From: Nostoc sp. FACHB-152
GTDB taxonomy: Bacteria > Cyanobacteriota > Cyanobacteriia > Cyanobacteriales > Nostocaceae
Length of the DNA stretch: 64,000 nucleotides
Direction of reading: 5' to 3'
Assembly (NCBI RefSeq): GCF_014697475.1
Contig: NZ_JACJRV010000034.1
Coordinates: 1-64,000 of the forward strand
Position 1 is the stretch's first letter. Every line of letters begins with the position of its first letter. The position numbers were made by a program, and so were the translations under genes. This document shows positions 47,470-56,122 of this stretch, in pieces. The notes beneath the pieces are model-generated. The model saw nothing but the letters and a program-made list of their open reading frames with translations, did no database searches and was not told the origin of the DNA.

Positions 47470-48210
47470 CTAACTAGAAAAAGGTTTGCGTGCCACAAAA
47501 GCTACAATTCCTTTTGGTAAATGATAGCTGCCATAACTACGGGTTATTTGAACTCGAAACCCTAAATTACGAAGGTCTGTAGAGATTTGTGTAGATCTGT
47601 ATAATTTCACCCGATGAATTTCGTCATCTCGTCTATAGTTTTCTCCTACTTTGCGGAAGGTAATTATCCGACGAGTTAAAGTAGCTTGTGAAGGATTTTC
47701 TTCTTTTTCAACTAATACAATCCAGTCTTTGCCCTCAGTAAATTTCTGAGTTGTCTTGCCTGGACTAACCTGTCCTGCTTGTGCAATATCGAATATCAGA
47801 ACTCCACCAGGATTTAATGCTTGATATATGCGTCCAAAAAGCTGAATTAATGTCTGGCGATTATTATCAGGATCAAACAAGTAGCTAAAGCATTCACCAA
47901 TAGAAATAACAGCATTACATGGAGGGATATCAGTCTTGAATAACGAACTAACTCGAAACTCAGCTTTGGGAACTCTTGTTTGGGCGATCGCAATCAATGA
48001 CTCAGAAATATCAACGCCCAATACCTGATAATTAGCTTGAGAGAGTTTTTCTGCCAATAATCCACTACCACAACCCAAATCAACTACTAAACCTGAGTTT
48101 ATTTGGTTTTCTGCGAGGATGTTCAGAATACCTGGGGCAGATTTGAGAGCAAAATCACGAAAACCGTCATCATGAATAAAAGCTAGATCTTGTTTATACC
48201 ACTTATTCAT
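47470..48210 (-). CDS. SAM-dependent class I methyltransferase
   Basis: A 246-residue methyltransferase. Motif I is LVVDLGCGSGLLAEKL, the acidic end of strand 2 is LGVDISESLI, and motif IV is AVISIGECFSYLF. The C-terminal half (RRIITFRKVGENYRRDDEIH) is typical of small-molecule methyltransferases of the ubiE/Methyltransf_25 group. The substrate is unknown and the neighbours give no pathway clue. It is divergent from the DUF29 gene. Confidence 0.82.
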   Translation of the reverse strand: MNKWYKQDLAFIHDDGFRDFALKSAPGILNILAENQINSGLVVDLGCGSGLLAEKLSQANYQVLGVDISESLIAIAQTRVPKAEFRVSSLFKTDIPPCNAVISIGECFSYLFDPDNNRQTLIQLFGRIYQALNPGGVLIFDIAQAGQVSPGKTTQKFTEGKDWIVLVEKEENPSQATLTRRIITFRKVGENYRRDDEIHRVKLYRSTQISTDLRNLGFRVQITRSYGSYHLPKGIVAFVARKPFSS

Positions 48211-48368
48211 ATTCAGATTTAAGCGTTGGTTATTTAATATTAAAACGAGATAATTTTTTTAGGGATGCGTAGACGCGTACTGCTTCGCAGAACCCGCAGG
48301 CTAGCGGCTTGTCGTCAGACATCGCTTTTAGGTTTCGTAAAATTTAAACTCATCACTACTGAATTAAG

Positions 48369-48833
48369 ATGTACACATCTTCTCTCTATGAAACCGATTT
48401 TTATGCTTGGACTCAAGAACAAGTAAGTTTGCTAAAAGCGCAGCAGTGGGAGCAACTAGACACAACTAATATTATTGAAGAAATTGAAACTTTGGGTAGA
48501 AAAGAACGCCAAGAATTGCGAAATCGTCTAGGAGTGTTGTTAGGGCATTTGTTGAAATGGCAGTATCAATCTCAAAAGCGTACTAGCAGTTGGTTGAGTA
48601 CAATTCGAGAACAACGTGTCCAGATAAAATTGCTTCTAGAGGATAGCCCAAGTTTAAAATCATATCTTCATGACATTTTTCTAACTGCTTATGAACTTGG
48701 TTTAGCTTTAGCAATCAGAGAAACTCAGTTAGGTGAACAAGTTTTTCCCGAAGAATGTCCTTATAACCCAGAACAAATTATGAACCCAAAATTTTTACCA
48801 GAACCGGACGGGCTTGAGGTTCAATCAGAGTAA
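48369..48833 (+). CDS. DUF29 family protein
   Basis: A 154-residue cyanobacterial DUF29 protein. Recognisable parts are LYETDFYAWTQEQVSLL at the start, NIIEEIETLGRKERQELRNRL, LLGHLLKWQYQ and the end FPEECPYNPEQIMNPKFLPE. It is helical, cytosolic and of unknown function; the family is expanded in Nostocales. The preceding 130 bp contain GC-rich interspersed repeat sequence (about 48262-48320). A hairpin at 48902-48930 follows. Confidence 0.88.
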   Translation: MYTSSLYETDFYAWTQEQVSLLKAQQWEQLDTTNIIEEIETLGRKERQELRNRLGVLLGHLLKWQYQSQKRTSSWLSTIREQRVQIKLLLEDSPSLKSYLHDIFLTAYELGLALAIRETQLGEQVFPEECPYNPEQIMNPKFLPEPDGLEVQSE

Positions 48834-48901
48834 TCTAGCAATACTATTTCATTTATAAACGACTCGTAAAGGCATTCACGAATTTTTCAATAAATAAAAA
48901 A

Positions 48902-48930
48902 TTGTAGAGTGTAATATTCTCACTCTACAA
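48902..48930. terminator. bidirectional terminator
   Basis: TTGTAGAGTG (48902-48911) and CACTCTACAA (48921-48930) form a perfect 10-bp stem with a 9-nt loop between the convergent DUF29 and CAAD genes. A-rich DNA precedes it. Confidence 0.65.
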
Positions 48931-48982
48931 AATTCAACTATGACAATTCTTAGATAGCATGACTGTGTGATATTCAGCCCAT

Positions 48983-49426
48983 TTATAAATCTTCCTTTCC
49001 TAAAATTTGCGCTCTTAAAGAGTCAATCTCTGCTGCCAATTCTTGACGAGTTGAGGCACTGAGCAGATAGCGAAACACAAACCAGGTTGAGTAGACAATT
49101 CCAATCAACTCTAAAGTTGGTTCTAACAAGGGAATATCATTAATTACATCCAGTAATGTTAGTACAACTTTTAGAGTAATAATTGCTGCTAAAACTAAAC
49201 CAAAATTAATTACAGGTAGTTTATACGCTGCCCAAAACTTATTGAAATAGTAAGGCGATTGATCTAAAAATTGAGATATTTTATCAATTATTTGCTGCCA
49301 TTGGTTTTCGGGTTGGCTAGCAGGTGGTAGCTTTGGCAAATTTTCAGTATCCACACCTGTTAGAGCAGTTGTACCCGTTGAAGGTGTGACATTCTCAGAT
49401 TCTAATTTTTGTTGTTCGAGTGCCAT
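48983..49426 (-). CDS. CAAD-domain (CURT1-like) thylakoid membrane protein
   Basis: A 147-residue membrane protein. A polar, Pro/Thr-rich N-terminal 40 residues are followed by an amphipathic helix (about 50-75). Two membrane segments (PVINFGLVLAAIITLKVVL and ELIGIVYSTWFVFRYLL) and an ending helix with RQELAAEIDSLRAQI complete it. This is the CAAD domain, also found appended to some cyanobacterial aminoacyl-tRNA synthetases and related to plant CURT1 proteins that bend thylakoid membranes. Here it stands alone, so a membrane-curvature role is likely. Confidence 0.85.
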   Translation of the reverse strand: MALEQQKLESENVTPSTGTTALTGVDTENLPKLPPASQPENQWQQIIDKISQFLDQSPYYFNKFWAAYKLPVINFGLVLAAIITLKVVLTLLDVINDIPLLEPTLELIGIVYSTWFVFRYLLSASTRQELAAEIDSLRAQILGKEDL

Positions 49427-49579
49427 ACTTCTATAATTTTAATAATCACAAAAATTTTACTAATTACGGAATAAATCAGTAGCTAGTTTAACTTTATTTT
49501 AATACTAGCTACTGACTATCATACCGCGTTTTAAGTAAATTTATGTCCGCCTATTAATTTATATTTGTTGTTAGCCTTT

Positions 49580-50041
49580 TTATTGCTTTGCTGGGGCAAC
49601 AACTGCTTTGTTAACTACGTTTTTCACGCCTTTAATTTCTTTGGCTAAAGGCTGAATTTTGTTGTACTGATCCTGATTATTCACAGTACCATTTACAGTA
49701 ACTGTGCCTTTATCATCAGCCGCAACTGTTAGTTGACCATCAGGAATATTTGCTTCTAACTTAGAGCGAACTTCAGTAGCTAAATCGCCTTTATCTCTGT
49801 CGGTATCACCGCCAGTAACATTATTGCGCTGTTCATTGGCGCGAATATCTTGATTAAGTTGTCTTCTGCGGACTTCGCTTTGAGCGTCTTGTTTTGCTTC
49901 TTGAGTGGTTTCAGCAGCTGGTGATGCTGGATTTTGATTAACATTATCTGGTGCTGACTGAGCGGTTTTAGAAGCATCGTTACAAGCAGCAGCACCAACT
50001 AGTAGTAAGCAACTAATAAAGAAGGGAGCTAGTTTTTTCAT
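49580..50041 (-). CDS. BON-domain lipoprotein
   Basis: A 153-residue exported protein. Residues 1-19 are a signal with lipobox-like LLVGAAAC, so Cys19 is probably lipidated. A Gln/Ala/Asn-rich low-complexity linker leads to a BON domain at about 85-150 (TEVRSKLEANIPDGQLTV, GTVTVNGTVNNQDQ, KGVKNVVNKAVV). BON domains bind membranes or lipids and are common in osmotic-stress proteins. The frame extends 15 codons upstream to 50086, but the ATG at 50041 gives a normal signal peptide. It is downstream of a stress-protein-like gene on the same strand. Confidence 0.85.
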   Translation of the reverse strand: MKKLAPFFISCLLLVGAAACNDASKTAQSAPDNVNQNPASPAAETTQEAKQDAQSEVRRRQLNQDIRANEQRNNVTGGDTDRDKGDLATEVRSKLEANIPDGQLTVAADDKGTVTVNGTVNNQDQYNKIQPLAKEIKGVKNVVNKAVVAPAKQ

Positions 50042-50116
50042 TTTAGTTAATGATAGATAAATGGGAGATGTGGATTGTTTACTCAAAAGAGTAGGGAGAG
50101 AAGAGGCAAGGGGGAA

Positions 50117-50132
50117 GGGAGCAGGGGAGCAG
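50117..50132 (-). repeat. octamer GGGAGCAG x2
   Basis: Two direct copies on the plus strand, in G-rich intergenic DNA (50101-50150). It is the same unit that occurs three times inside purL. Confidence 0.75.
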
Positions 50133-50190
50133 GGGGAGAAGAGGCAGTGTGAATTAATTGGCGAAAGTAGCGATCGCCTTTTAACTTTGG

Positions 50191-51405
50191 TTAAACTGTT
50201 TCATCACGACGGTCGATGATGGTTACAGCAGGATCGTGATTGCTACCTACTGGATAGTTGCGACCGCTTTCGATCACGGGAGTTTCTTCATGTCTGTTCC
50301 AGTCGCCTCTATTAACATCAGTAGCGTCAAAGATGCCAAAGTCTTCAATACCACGACGTTTGAGGATGGTTTCTGCGTGTTGGATTTCCGCTTCTGTGCC
50401 GTCAACCATGACTAAGTAATGACCACGTTGGAAGCGATCGTTATAGACTCTAGCGCGGTCTTCAGGAATACCTAAACCGACTAATGCACCAACTAAGCCA
50501 CCTGCGGCTGCACCAATAGCACCACCTGCCAAAGTTGTGGCGATAGCTGTCGCTACTGCACCACCAGCAATCACAGGGCCAATTCCCGGAAGTGCCAAAG
50601 CACCAAGACCGACTAATAAACCACCTAAACCGCCTAAAGCACCGCCTGTAGCGGCTCCGGCTTTAGCACCGTCATCAGCTTTATTGCCAACACCAGCTAC
50701 ACCATGACCATCTGTGTCTTTAGCGATGAGTGAGACTCGATTTAGAGGAAAGCCAGCATCGCGCAGTTCATTCAGTGCGGCTTCTGCATCTCGACGATGG
50801 GAAAATACACCAATAGCACGGCGGTTGGTGTGGATGGGTGCAGTACCATGATTCCCATGAGCATCGGGATGGTTGTAAATCCCATACTCTTCAATTCCAC
50901 GGCGTTGCAGGATGGCTTCTGCTCTGGAGATTTCATCATCAGTGCCATCAACGATAATTAAATAGCCGCCTCTTTCTACTCGTTCGTTATAAACTCTGGC
51001 ACGTTCTTCTGGAATGCCTAAACCAATCAATGCACCCAGTAAACTACCAGCAACCGCACCAATACCAGCACCAGCCAGAGTTGTTGCTATGGCGGTAGCT
51101 GTTGCCCCTGCCAACATAATCGGCCCGATACCAGGAATTGCGAGAGTGCCAAGACCGACTAATAAGCCAGTTAAACCACCTAAAGCACCACCTGTAATTG
51201 CACCAGTTTTGGCACCTTCGTCAGATTTATCTCCAACTCTATCGCTGACTTGGGTACCAGCAATGTCATCACTATTTGAATTTCTGGCAATTACAGAAAC
51301 TCTATCCATTGGGAAGCCAGAATTTTTCAATTCATGTAGTGCTTCTTCGGCATCCCTACGATTAGAAAATACACCTACAGAACGTCTACGTATACCAGTA
51401 ACCAT
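50191..51405 (-). CDS. tandem-duplicated general-stress-type protein (GSP17M/YflT-like)
   Basis: A 404-residue protein made of two similar halves (about 1-185 and 190-375). Each starts with a beta-alpha module (SVGVFSNRRDAEEALHELK and AIGVFSHRRDAEAALNELR). A long Gly/Ala-rich hydrophobic stretch follows (GGALGGLTGLLVGLGTLAIPG and its copy) that may insert in membranes. Each half ends with a ferredoxin-like strand and helix (GYLIIVDGTDDEI and HYLVMVDGTEAEI). The small N-terminal module resembles general-stress protein 17M. Induction by stress and a shared operon with the BON protein are inferred. Confidence 0.75.
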   Translation of the reverse strand: MVTGIRRRSVGVFSNRRDAEEALHELKNSGFPMDRVSVIARNSNSDDIAGTQVSDRVGDKSDEGAKTGAITGGALGGLTGLLVGLGTLAIPGIGPIMLAGATATAIATTLAGAGIGAVAGSLLGALIGLGIPEERARVYNERVERGGYLIIVDGTDDEISRAEAILQRRGIEEYGIYNHPDAHGNHGTAPIHTNRRAIGVFSHRRDAEAALNELRDAGFPLNRVSLIAKDTDGHGVAGVGNKADDGAKAGAATGGALGGLGGLLVGLGALALPGIGPVIAGGAVATAIATTLAGGAIGAAAGGLVGALVGLGIPEDRARVYNDRFQRGHYLVMVDGTEAEIQHAETILKRRGIEDFGIFDATDVNRGDWNRHEETPVIESGRNYPVGSNHDPAVTIIDRRDETV

Positions 51406-51805
51406 CCTAACTTCTCCTATAAGTTAAAATTTCTGTTGCACAAATTTATTGAATTCAATAATCCTATTCGTAGCGTTTTTTGATTAGTTTTACATCAATC
51501 TGTCGGAATAAGTGCCTAATCTGTCAACAGATATAGGTGTCTGCAAAATAATACGAAGAAATAATTTAAATTAGATAAATATAATCAGATACAGGTTGCA
51601 TAAGTACTGCTCGCAAAACATTAATATTATTGGTATTCACGCTTTTACACTGTGCTAATTGATATGCTTTTTGCTGTATATTAGTTTGGTTTAATAGATA
51701 TAATTATCTTATTGAAATTAAATAAATCTATAAAAATAAAAAGACGCAGAGTTAGAAAAACCTCTACGCCAGCCTAGAAATTATATGTTTAAATATCGAA
51801 TAGTT
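51406..51805. other. gene-free AT-rich stretch
   Basis: 400 bp upstream of the stress-protein gene and downstream of the WD40 gene. A short hairpin-free T/A-rich region near 51720-51790 may end the WD40 transcript. No gene or RNA was recognised. Confidence 0.4.
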
Positions 51806-54163
51806 TTAGCTAGTAACTACTTGCCAAATTTTGATTTTTTTGTCAGAGCTAGCACTAACAAGAAACTTCCCATCAGGACTAAGAGCCAGAGAGCTTATTG
51901 TACCTGAATGACCCGTGAGTGTATATAGTATTTCATTTGTAGAAATACGCCAAATATTAATTGTGCGATCGCCACTACCACTAAACAGTAGTTCTCCATT
52001 CGGACTAATCGCAATTGATTTCACTGCATCTGAGTGGCCGTTAAGAGTATGCAAGAGTTTGCCTGTGATCAAATGCCAAATTTTAATAGTTGTATCGGCA
52101 CTACCGCTAAACAGAAGTTGTCCATCAGGACTAATGGCAATTGATTGTACCTCGCCTGTATGACCTGCAAGTGTGCAGATTGGATCACCGTTGCGCGGGT
52201 TCCACAGTCTGATTTTGCTATCGGAACTACCACTGGCTAGAATGCTACCATCGGGGCTGATGGCCACAGCATGAACAGCAGCTGAATGCCAAAGTGTACA
52301 AATGCGATCGCCTTTATGCAAGTTCCAAATTTTAATTTTATTACTGCCAGTAGCGAGAATCTGCCCATCAGGACTAATATTTACAACATTGACTGGTTTT
52401 TGATGTCCTAAAAGTGTGTGAATTAATTGACCAGTTTTTAAACTCCAAACTGTAACATTACTTCTTGGATGTTGGCAGCTACCAACAGCTAAAAAATTAC
52501 CATCGGGACTAATAGCTACTGATGAAACTTCACCTAAGTTACTTGTAAGGGTGCGGATATGTTTTCCGCTTGGCAAATTCCAAATATTAATAGTTTGGTC
52601 AGCACAGCCACTAACTAAAATCTCACTATTAGGACTAATCGCTACAGATGTAACTTTGCCGGAATGACCAGTTAAGGTATGAATGAGTTCAGGAGATTCT
52701 AGAGTGCGTTTGTGTTTCAGATTTGCAATGGCTGCTAAAAGTTGGTCTACAGCTGCACTATTTTGGCGATCGCCTACTGCTGTAAAATATTCTTTTAACT
52801 TATAGATATACTCCTGATCTTCGATTTTGATTGCAGATTGCATTGCCTGTAATGGATGTAAAAATTCCCCAGTGGTAACTTGGCGCAACTCCAACCATGT
52901 CGTGATTGAATAGTCTACCTGTTCCTGCGCCCAAGTGCGATCGCTCAGATGGGTTAAACTTTGTGCTAATTGTAAAGCCAACTCTGGCACCCAATAACGC
53001 CGCTCCTTTTCCAGAGCCTGATAAACTTGTTGGTAACCTGTAGCATATACCCTGAGTAAGTTGTCATCAGCCATTGTCTGTGTATCTGACAATCGGGTAT
53101 CTTTCAGCAAACTAGGCAGCAATTGGGGTAACAAAGGCTGTACATCATGATGAACTAGGTGATAAGCATCTACTACCCAAGCAGCAACTAAGCAGTGGCA
53201 GGTAATTAAAACTTGGCTAAATTTAGCGATATCCTGATGATTAATTTGGTATTTTAACGACAATTTACTAGTATCAATACCTTTAGATTGCCATTTTTCT
53301 AACTTTTCTAAAATTGCCAAATTCTGAATATTATCACCACCTAGCTGATTAATTTCTTCTATGTCTTCTCCTATAGTTACTAGTTCATCTCTAGTTTTTT
53401 TCCACTCTAAGGCACGACTTTTAGCAAACTCCTGAATAATATCTTTATAAGCTAGGCGAGAAATTGTCTTATAAAAATAATTTTCTTGTCCTAAACCCCA
53501 ATAAGCAATGCGAAAATTTAAATAATCACCATCATGCTCTGACTCTAATACTAAAATCGGCTCTGTTTTTAACATACTAAACAAAGCCTTAATGCTAGAT
53601 TCACTATGAAAACGTTTACTATCCCAAGCTCCTGCTAAGAATTCTGTTGGTCGGAGAGGATCATGCAAAGAGTAATTTGTATTAATAAACTCACGCAAAC
53701 CCTCAGCTAAAGTTCTCTCTATTTCGGAAACTTCTTCATGATTAGACTCAAACTGGTCAAACTTAATTTGCGGAGGAGCCAGAAAAATTTTTAGTGGCGT
53801 ATGTTTGTGATGATGATTTCCTAAAATTTGGGAAGGGTATAACCTTAAAGGCCAGCTATCAAGAACTTTATTCATCTCTGGTAATTGAAGAGATGTATCT
53901 CTCTGTTGCTGTGCTACTTGTAATTGCGTTTCTCGGTGGTAAACAGCTAATTGCTTTTGGAGATTTTTTTCTTGTTGAAATTCTTCTTCAGCATTTTTAT
54001 TATTAGTTGTAATGCTGACGAATTCAAGCACCTCTTCGATGACTTTCGGAAATTGATAAGTAGTTGTAGCCAGCCCTTCTTCTGTTCTCTTTTGTACTAA
54101 ATTTACAACCACAGGTGCAAACTCTAGCACTAGTTGAATTAGTAATCTTAACCCTTGTTCCAT
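51806..54163 (-). CDS. WD40 repeat protein with an unfamiliar N-terminal half
   Basis: A 785-residue protein. Residues about 500-785 are seven WD40 blades, each with a GH dipeptide or variant, a VxSxAISPDGxxL core and an IKIW-type end, enough for a closed propeller. Residues 1-490 match no domain I know. They start with a hydrophobic helix (LLIQLVLEFAPVVVNLV), pass through a Gln-rich coiled region (about 65-95), and continue as a mostly helical part with conserved-looking WGLGQENYFYKTISRL and ITCHCLVAAWVVDAYH. No kinase or NTPase motif is seen. The propeller is probably a binding platform. Confidence 0.8.
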   Translation of the reverse strand: MEQGLRLLIQLVLEFAPVVVNLVQKRTEEGLATTTYQFPKVIEEVLEFVSITTNNKNAEEEFQQEKNLQKQLAVYHRETQLQVAQQQRDTSLQLPEMNKVLDSWPLRLYPSQILGNHHHKHTPLKIFLAPPQIKFDQFESNHEEVSEIERTLAEGLREFINTNYSLHDPLRPTEFLAGAWDSKRFHSESSIKALFSMLKTEPILVLESEHDGDYLNFRIAYWGLGQENYFYKTISRLAYKDIIQEFAKSRALEWKKTRDELVTIGEDIEEINQLGGDNIQNLAILEKLEKWQSKGIDTSKLSLKYQINHQDIAKFSQVLITCHCLVAAWVVDAYHLVHHDVQPLLPQLLPSLLKDTRLSDTQTMADDNLLRVYATGYQQVYQALEKERRYWVPELALQLAQSLTHLSDRTWAQEQVDYSITTWLELRQVTTGEFLHPLQAMQSAIKIEDQEYIYKLKEYFTAVGDRQNSAAVDQLLAAIANLKHKRTLESPELIHTLTGHSGKVTSVAISPNSEILVSGCADQTINIWNLPSGKHIRTLTSNLGEVSSVAISPDGNFLAVGSCQHPRSNVTVWSLKTGQLIHTLLGHQKPVNVVNISPDGQILATGSNKIKIWNLHKGDRICTLWHSAAVHAVAISPDGSILASGSSDSKIRLWNPRNGDPICTLAGHTGEVQSIAISPDGQLLFSGSADTTIKIWHLITGKLLHTLNGHSDAVKSIAISPNGELLFSGSGDRTINIWRISTNEILYTLTGHSGTISSLALSPDGKFLVSASSDKKIKIWQVVTS

Positions 54164-54738
54164 AAAGGGATTCCTGTTAGATAATTAACCTTAAGTTTTT
54201 GTAGCAAACAAATTTGTGTAGCAGCTTGTCATTAAATAAAATGAGATTCATCAGAGAAATTAATCACTATAATTTATAGTACTACTTACCGGACTCATCT
54301 TTGCCAATAACTCTAAATTCAATGTTTATGGCGGTTATTAAGCAATAATAACCATGCTCAAATAGCAGAGAGAGAATCATAAGTAGAGGGACATAAATAA
54401 TTGTAATTAGGAAAAGGCAGGAGGCAGAGGGCAGGAGGGAAGAGGTTTTTAGCTATTTTGCCCAAGACTTATCTAGTTAAGTTTATTTGTGCCTTCCTCC
54501 TACTTAATATAATCCTATAAAAAAATTATGAGCGTTTTATCTAGCGATCGCAACTGTGATTTCAGTCTAAGATAGCAGCAAAATTAAGGAAACCAATTTT
54601 TTAGTAAAAATTTAAAAGCCTGCATAATTGAAAATTTTGCAGTTAAACGAAACTTATTTCCATAATCAACAAGTAAATTAGAATTAGATGCACCGCATCA
54701 ACCTCTGCTAACTGATAACTGTTAACTGATAACTGCTT
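54164..54738. other. gene-free stretch with repeats
   Basis: 575 bp between divergent genes. It has imperfect GGCAGGA heptamers at about 54416-54440, one HIP1 site near 54544, and a 25-bp copy (one mismatch) of the start of the following gene at 54684-54708. TAACTGATAACTGTTAACTG-type short repeats fill 54709-54735. No gene was recognised. Confidence 0.55.
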
Positions 54739-54778
54739 ATGCGTGCAATGCTTTTAGATGCACCCCATCAACCTCTGC
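54684..54778 (+). repeat. 25-bp direct repeat spanning the start of the alcohol dehydrogenase gene
   Basis: 54684-54708 and 54754-54778 are identical except for one base (CACCGCATC against CACCCCATC) and exactly 70 bp apart. The second copy encodes residues 6-14 of the dehydrogenase; the first is upstream and non-coding. Confidence 0.85.
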
Positions 54779-55725
54779 ACCTAGTTGAGTTACCGATACC
54801 GCAACCTCAGCCTGAACAAGTCTTGATTCGTGTTCATGCTTGTGCTGTGTGCCGTACAGATTTGCATATAGTTGATGGAGAATTGACTCATCCAAAATTA
54901 CCTTTAGTACCTGGACATCAAATTGTCGGTACTATTGAGTCTATGGGAACCAGCGTTGATAAATTTTATGTAGGTCAACGAGTTGGAGTACCTTGGTTAG
55001 GGCATACTTGCGATCGCTGCCGTTACTGTCTCTCCGGTCGTGAAAATCTGTGCGATTTTGCCCAGTTTACTGGCTATAACCTAGATGGCGGCTATGCAGA
55101 ATATACTGTCGCTGACCACCGCTTTTGCTTTGCCTTAGATCCTAGCTTTCCTGATTTGCAAGCTGCACCTTTGTTGTGTGGTGGCTTAATTGGTTATCGT
55201 GCCTACAGCATGACAGGCGATGCAGACAAAATTGGTTTTTATGGTTTTGGTTCTGCTGCTCACATTTTAATTCAACTGGCTCACTATCAAGGTCGTCAAG
55301 TTTTTGCTTTTACCCGTTCAGGAGATATTGCCGGACAGAAATTCGCCCGTCAACTTGGTGCAACTTGGGCAGGTGACTCAGAAATTTTACCACCAGAACC
55401 TTTAGATGCAGCGATAATTTTTGCACCTGTAGGTAAGTTAGTTCCAACCGCCTTACGTGCAGTTAGTAAAGGTGGAACCGTCGTTTGTGCAGGTATTCAC
55501 ATGAGCGATATTCCGTCCTTTCCTTATGAAATTCTTTGGCAAGAAAGGATGTTGCGGTCTGTGGCTAACTTAACTCGCAAAGATGGGGAGGAATTTCTCG
55601 CCTTAGCACCTAAAGTTCCTATCCGTACTGCGGTGACTGCTTTCCCTTTAACCCAAGCAAATCAAGCTTTGAATGCGCTTCGCAGTGGTCAAATTGAAGG
55701 TTCCGCAGTTTTAATAATTGATTAA
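54739..55725 (+). CDS. zinc-dependent alcohol dehydrogenase (MDR family)
   Basis: A 328-residue medium-chain dehydrogenase. Catalytic zinc ligands are in CAVCRTDLHIVDGEL and GHQIVG. The structural zinc cysteines are in CDRCRYCLSGRENLC. The Rossmann part reads GFYGFGSAAHILIQLA, with an incomplete GxGxxG. The C-terminus has RSGQIEGSAVLII. It resembles the AdhA-like broad-range enzymes of cyanobacteria. The preferred alcohol and cofactor are not decided by sequence. The ATG at 54739 is the first in frame. Confidence 0.9.
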   Translation: MRAMLLDAPHQPLHLVELPIPQPQPEQVLIRVHACAVCRTDLHIVDGELTHPKLPLVPGHQIVGTIESMGTSVDKFYVGQRVGVPWLGHTCDRCRYCLSGRENLCDFAQFTGYNLDGGYAEYTVADHRFCFALDPSFPDLQAAPLLCGGLIGYRAYSMTGDADKIGFYGFGSAAHILIQLAHYQGRQVFAFTRSGDIAGQKFARQLGATWAGDSEILPPEPLDAAIIFAPVGKLVPTALRAVSKGGTVVCAGIHMSDIPSFPYEILWQERMLRSVANLTRKDGEEFLALAPKVPIRTAVTAFPLTQANQALNALRSGQIEGSAVLIID

Positions 55726-56122
55726 AAACAATAGACTTGTACTTTTTTCTCAGGCTGAAATTTAACTAATCAAATAAAAATCCTTTCAGTAAAGCTGAGA
55801 TAAAATTTATAATAAATTTCAGTAAAGTTATCGGTTTTAATAGACCTCAGAACACAGCTAAATATATATTTATTTTTGATTTTAATTATCAATAATGCTT
55901 CTTTGACTTGTTCTGTGTTTAAGAATTAGGCACAAAAAGGCTGTTAGACATAATAGCTTAAATAATGCTTACAAAATATTGATCTTTATTTTGTTTAGTG
56001 CTTTGGGAAATTGGCGCATTACTTAAATAGCAAAACCTGGTATTCACTTGATAAATCATGCATTGCGAAACCTAGATTAAGTTTCTGCTTCCATTAAAAT
56101 TTTTTTATTGCCATAAACAAAG
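55726..56122. other. gene-free AT-rich stretch
   Basis: 397 bp between two plus-strand genes. No convincing terminator, repeat or RNA was recognised; it presumably holds the acyltransferase promoter. Confidence 0.4.
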
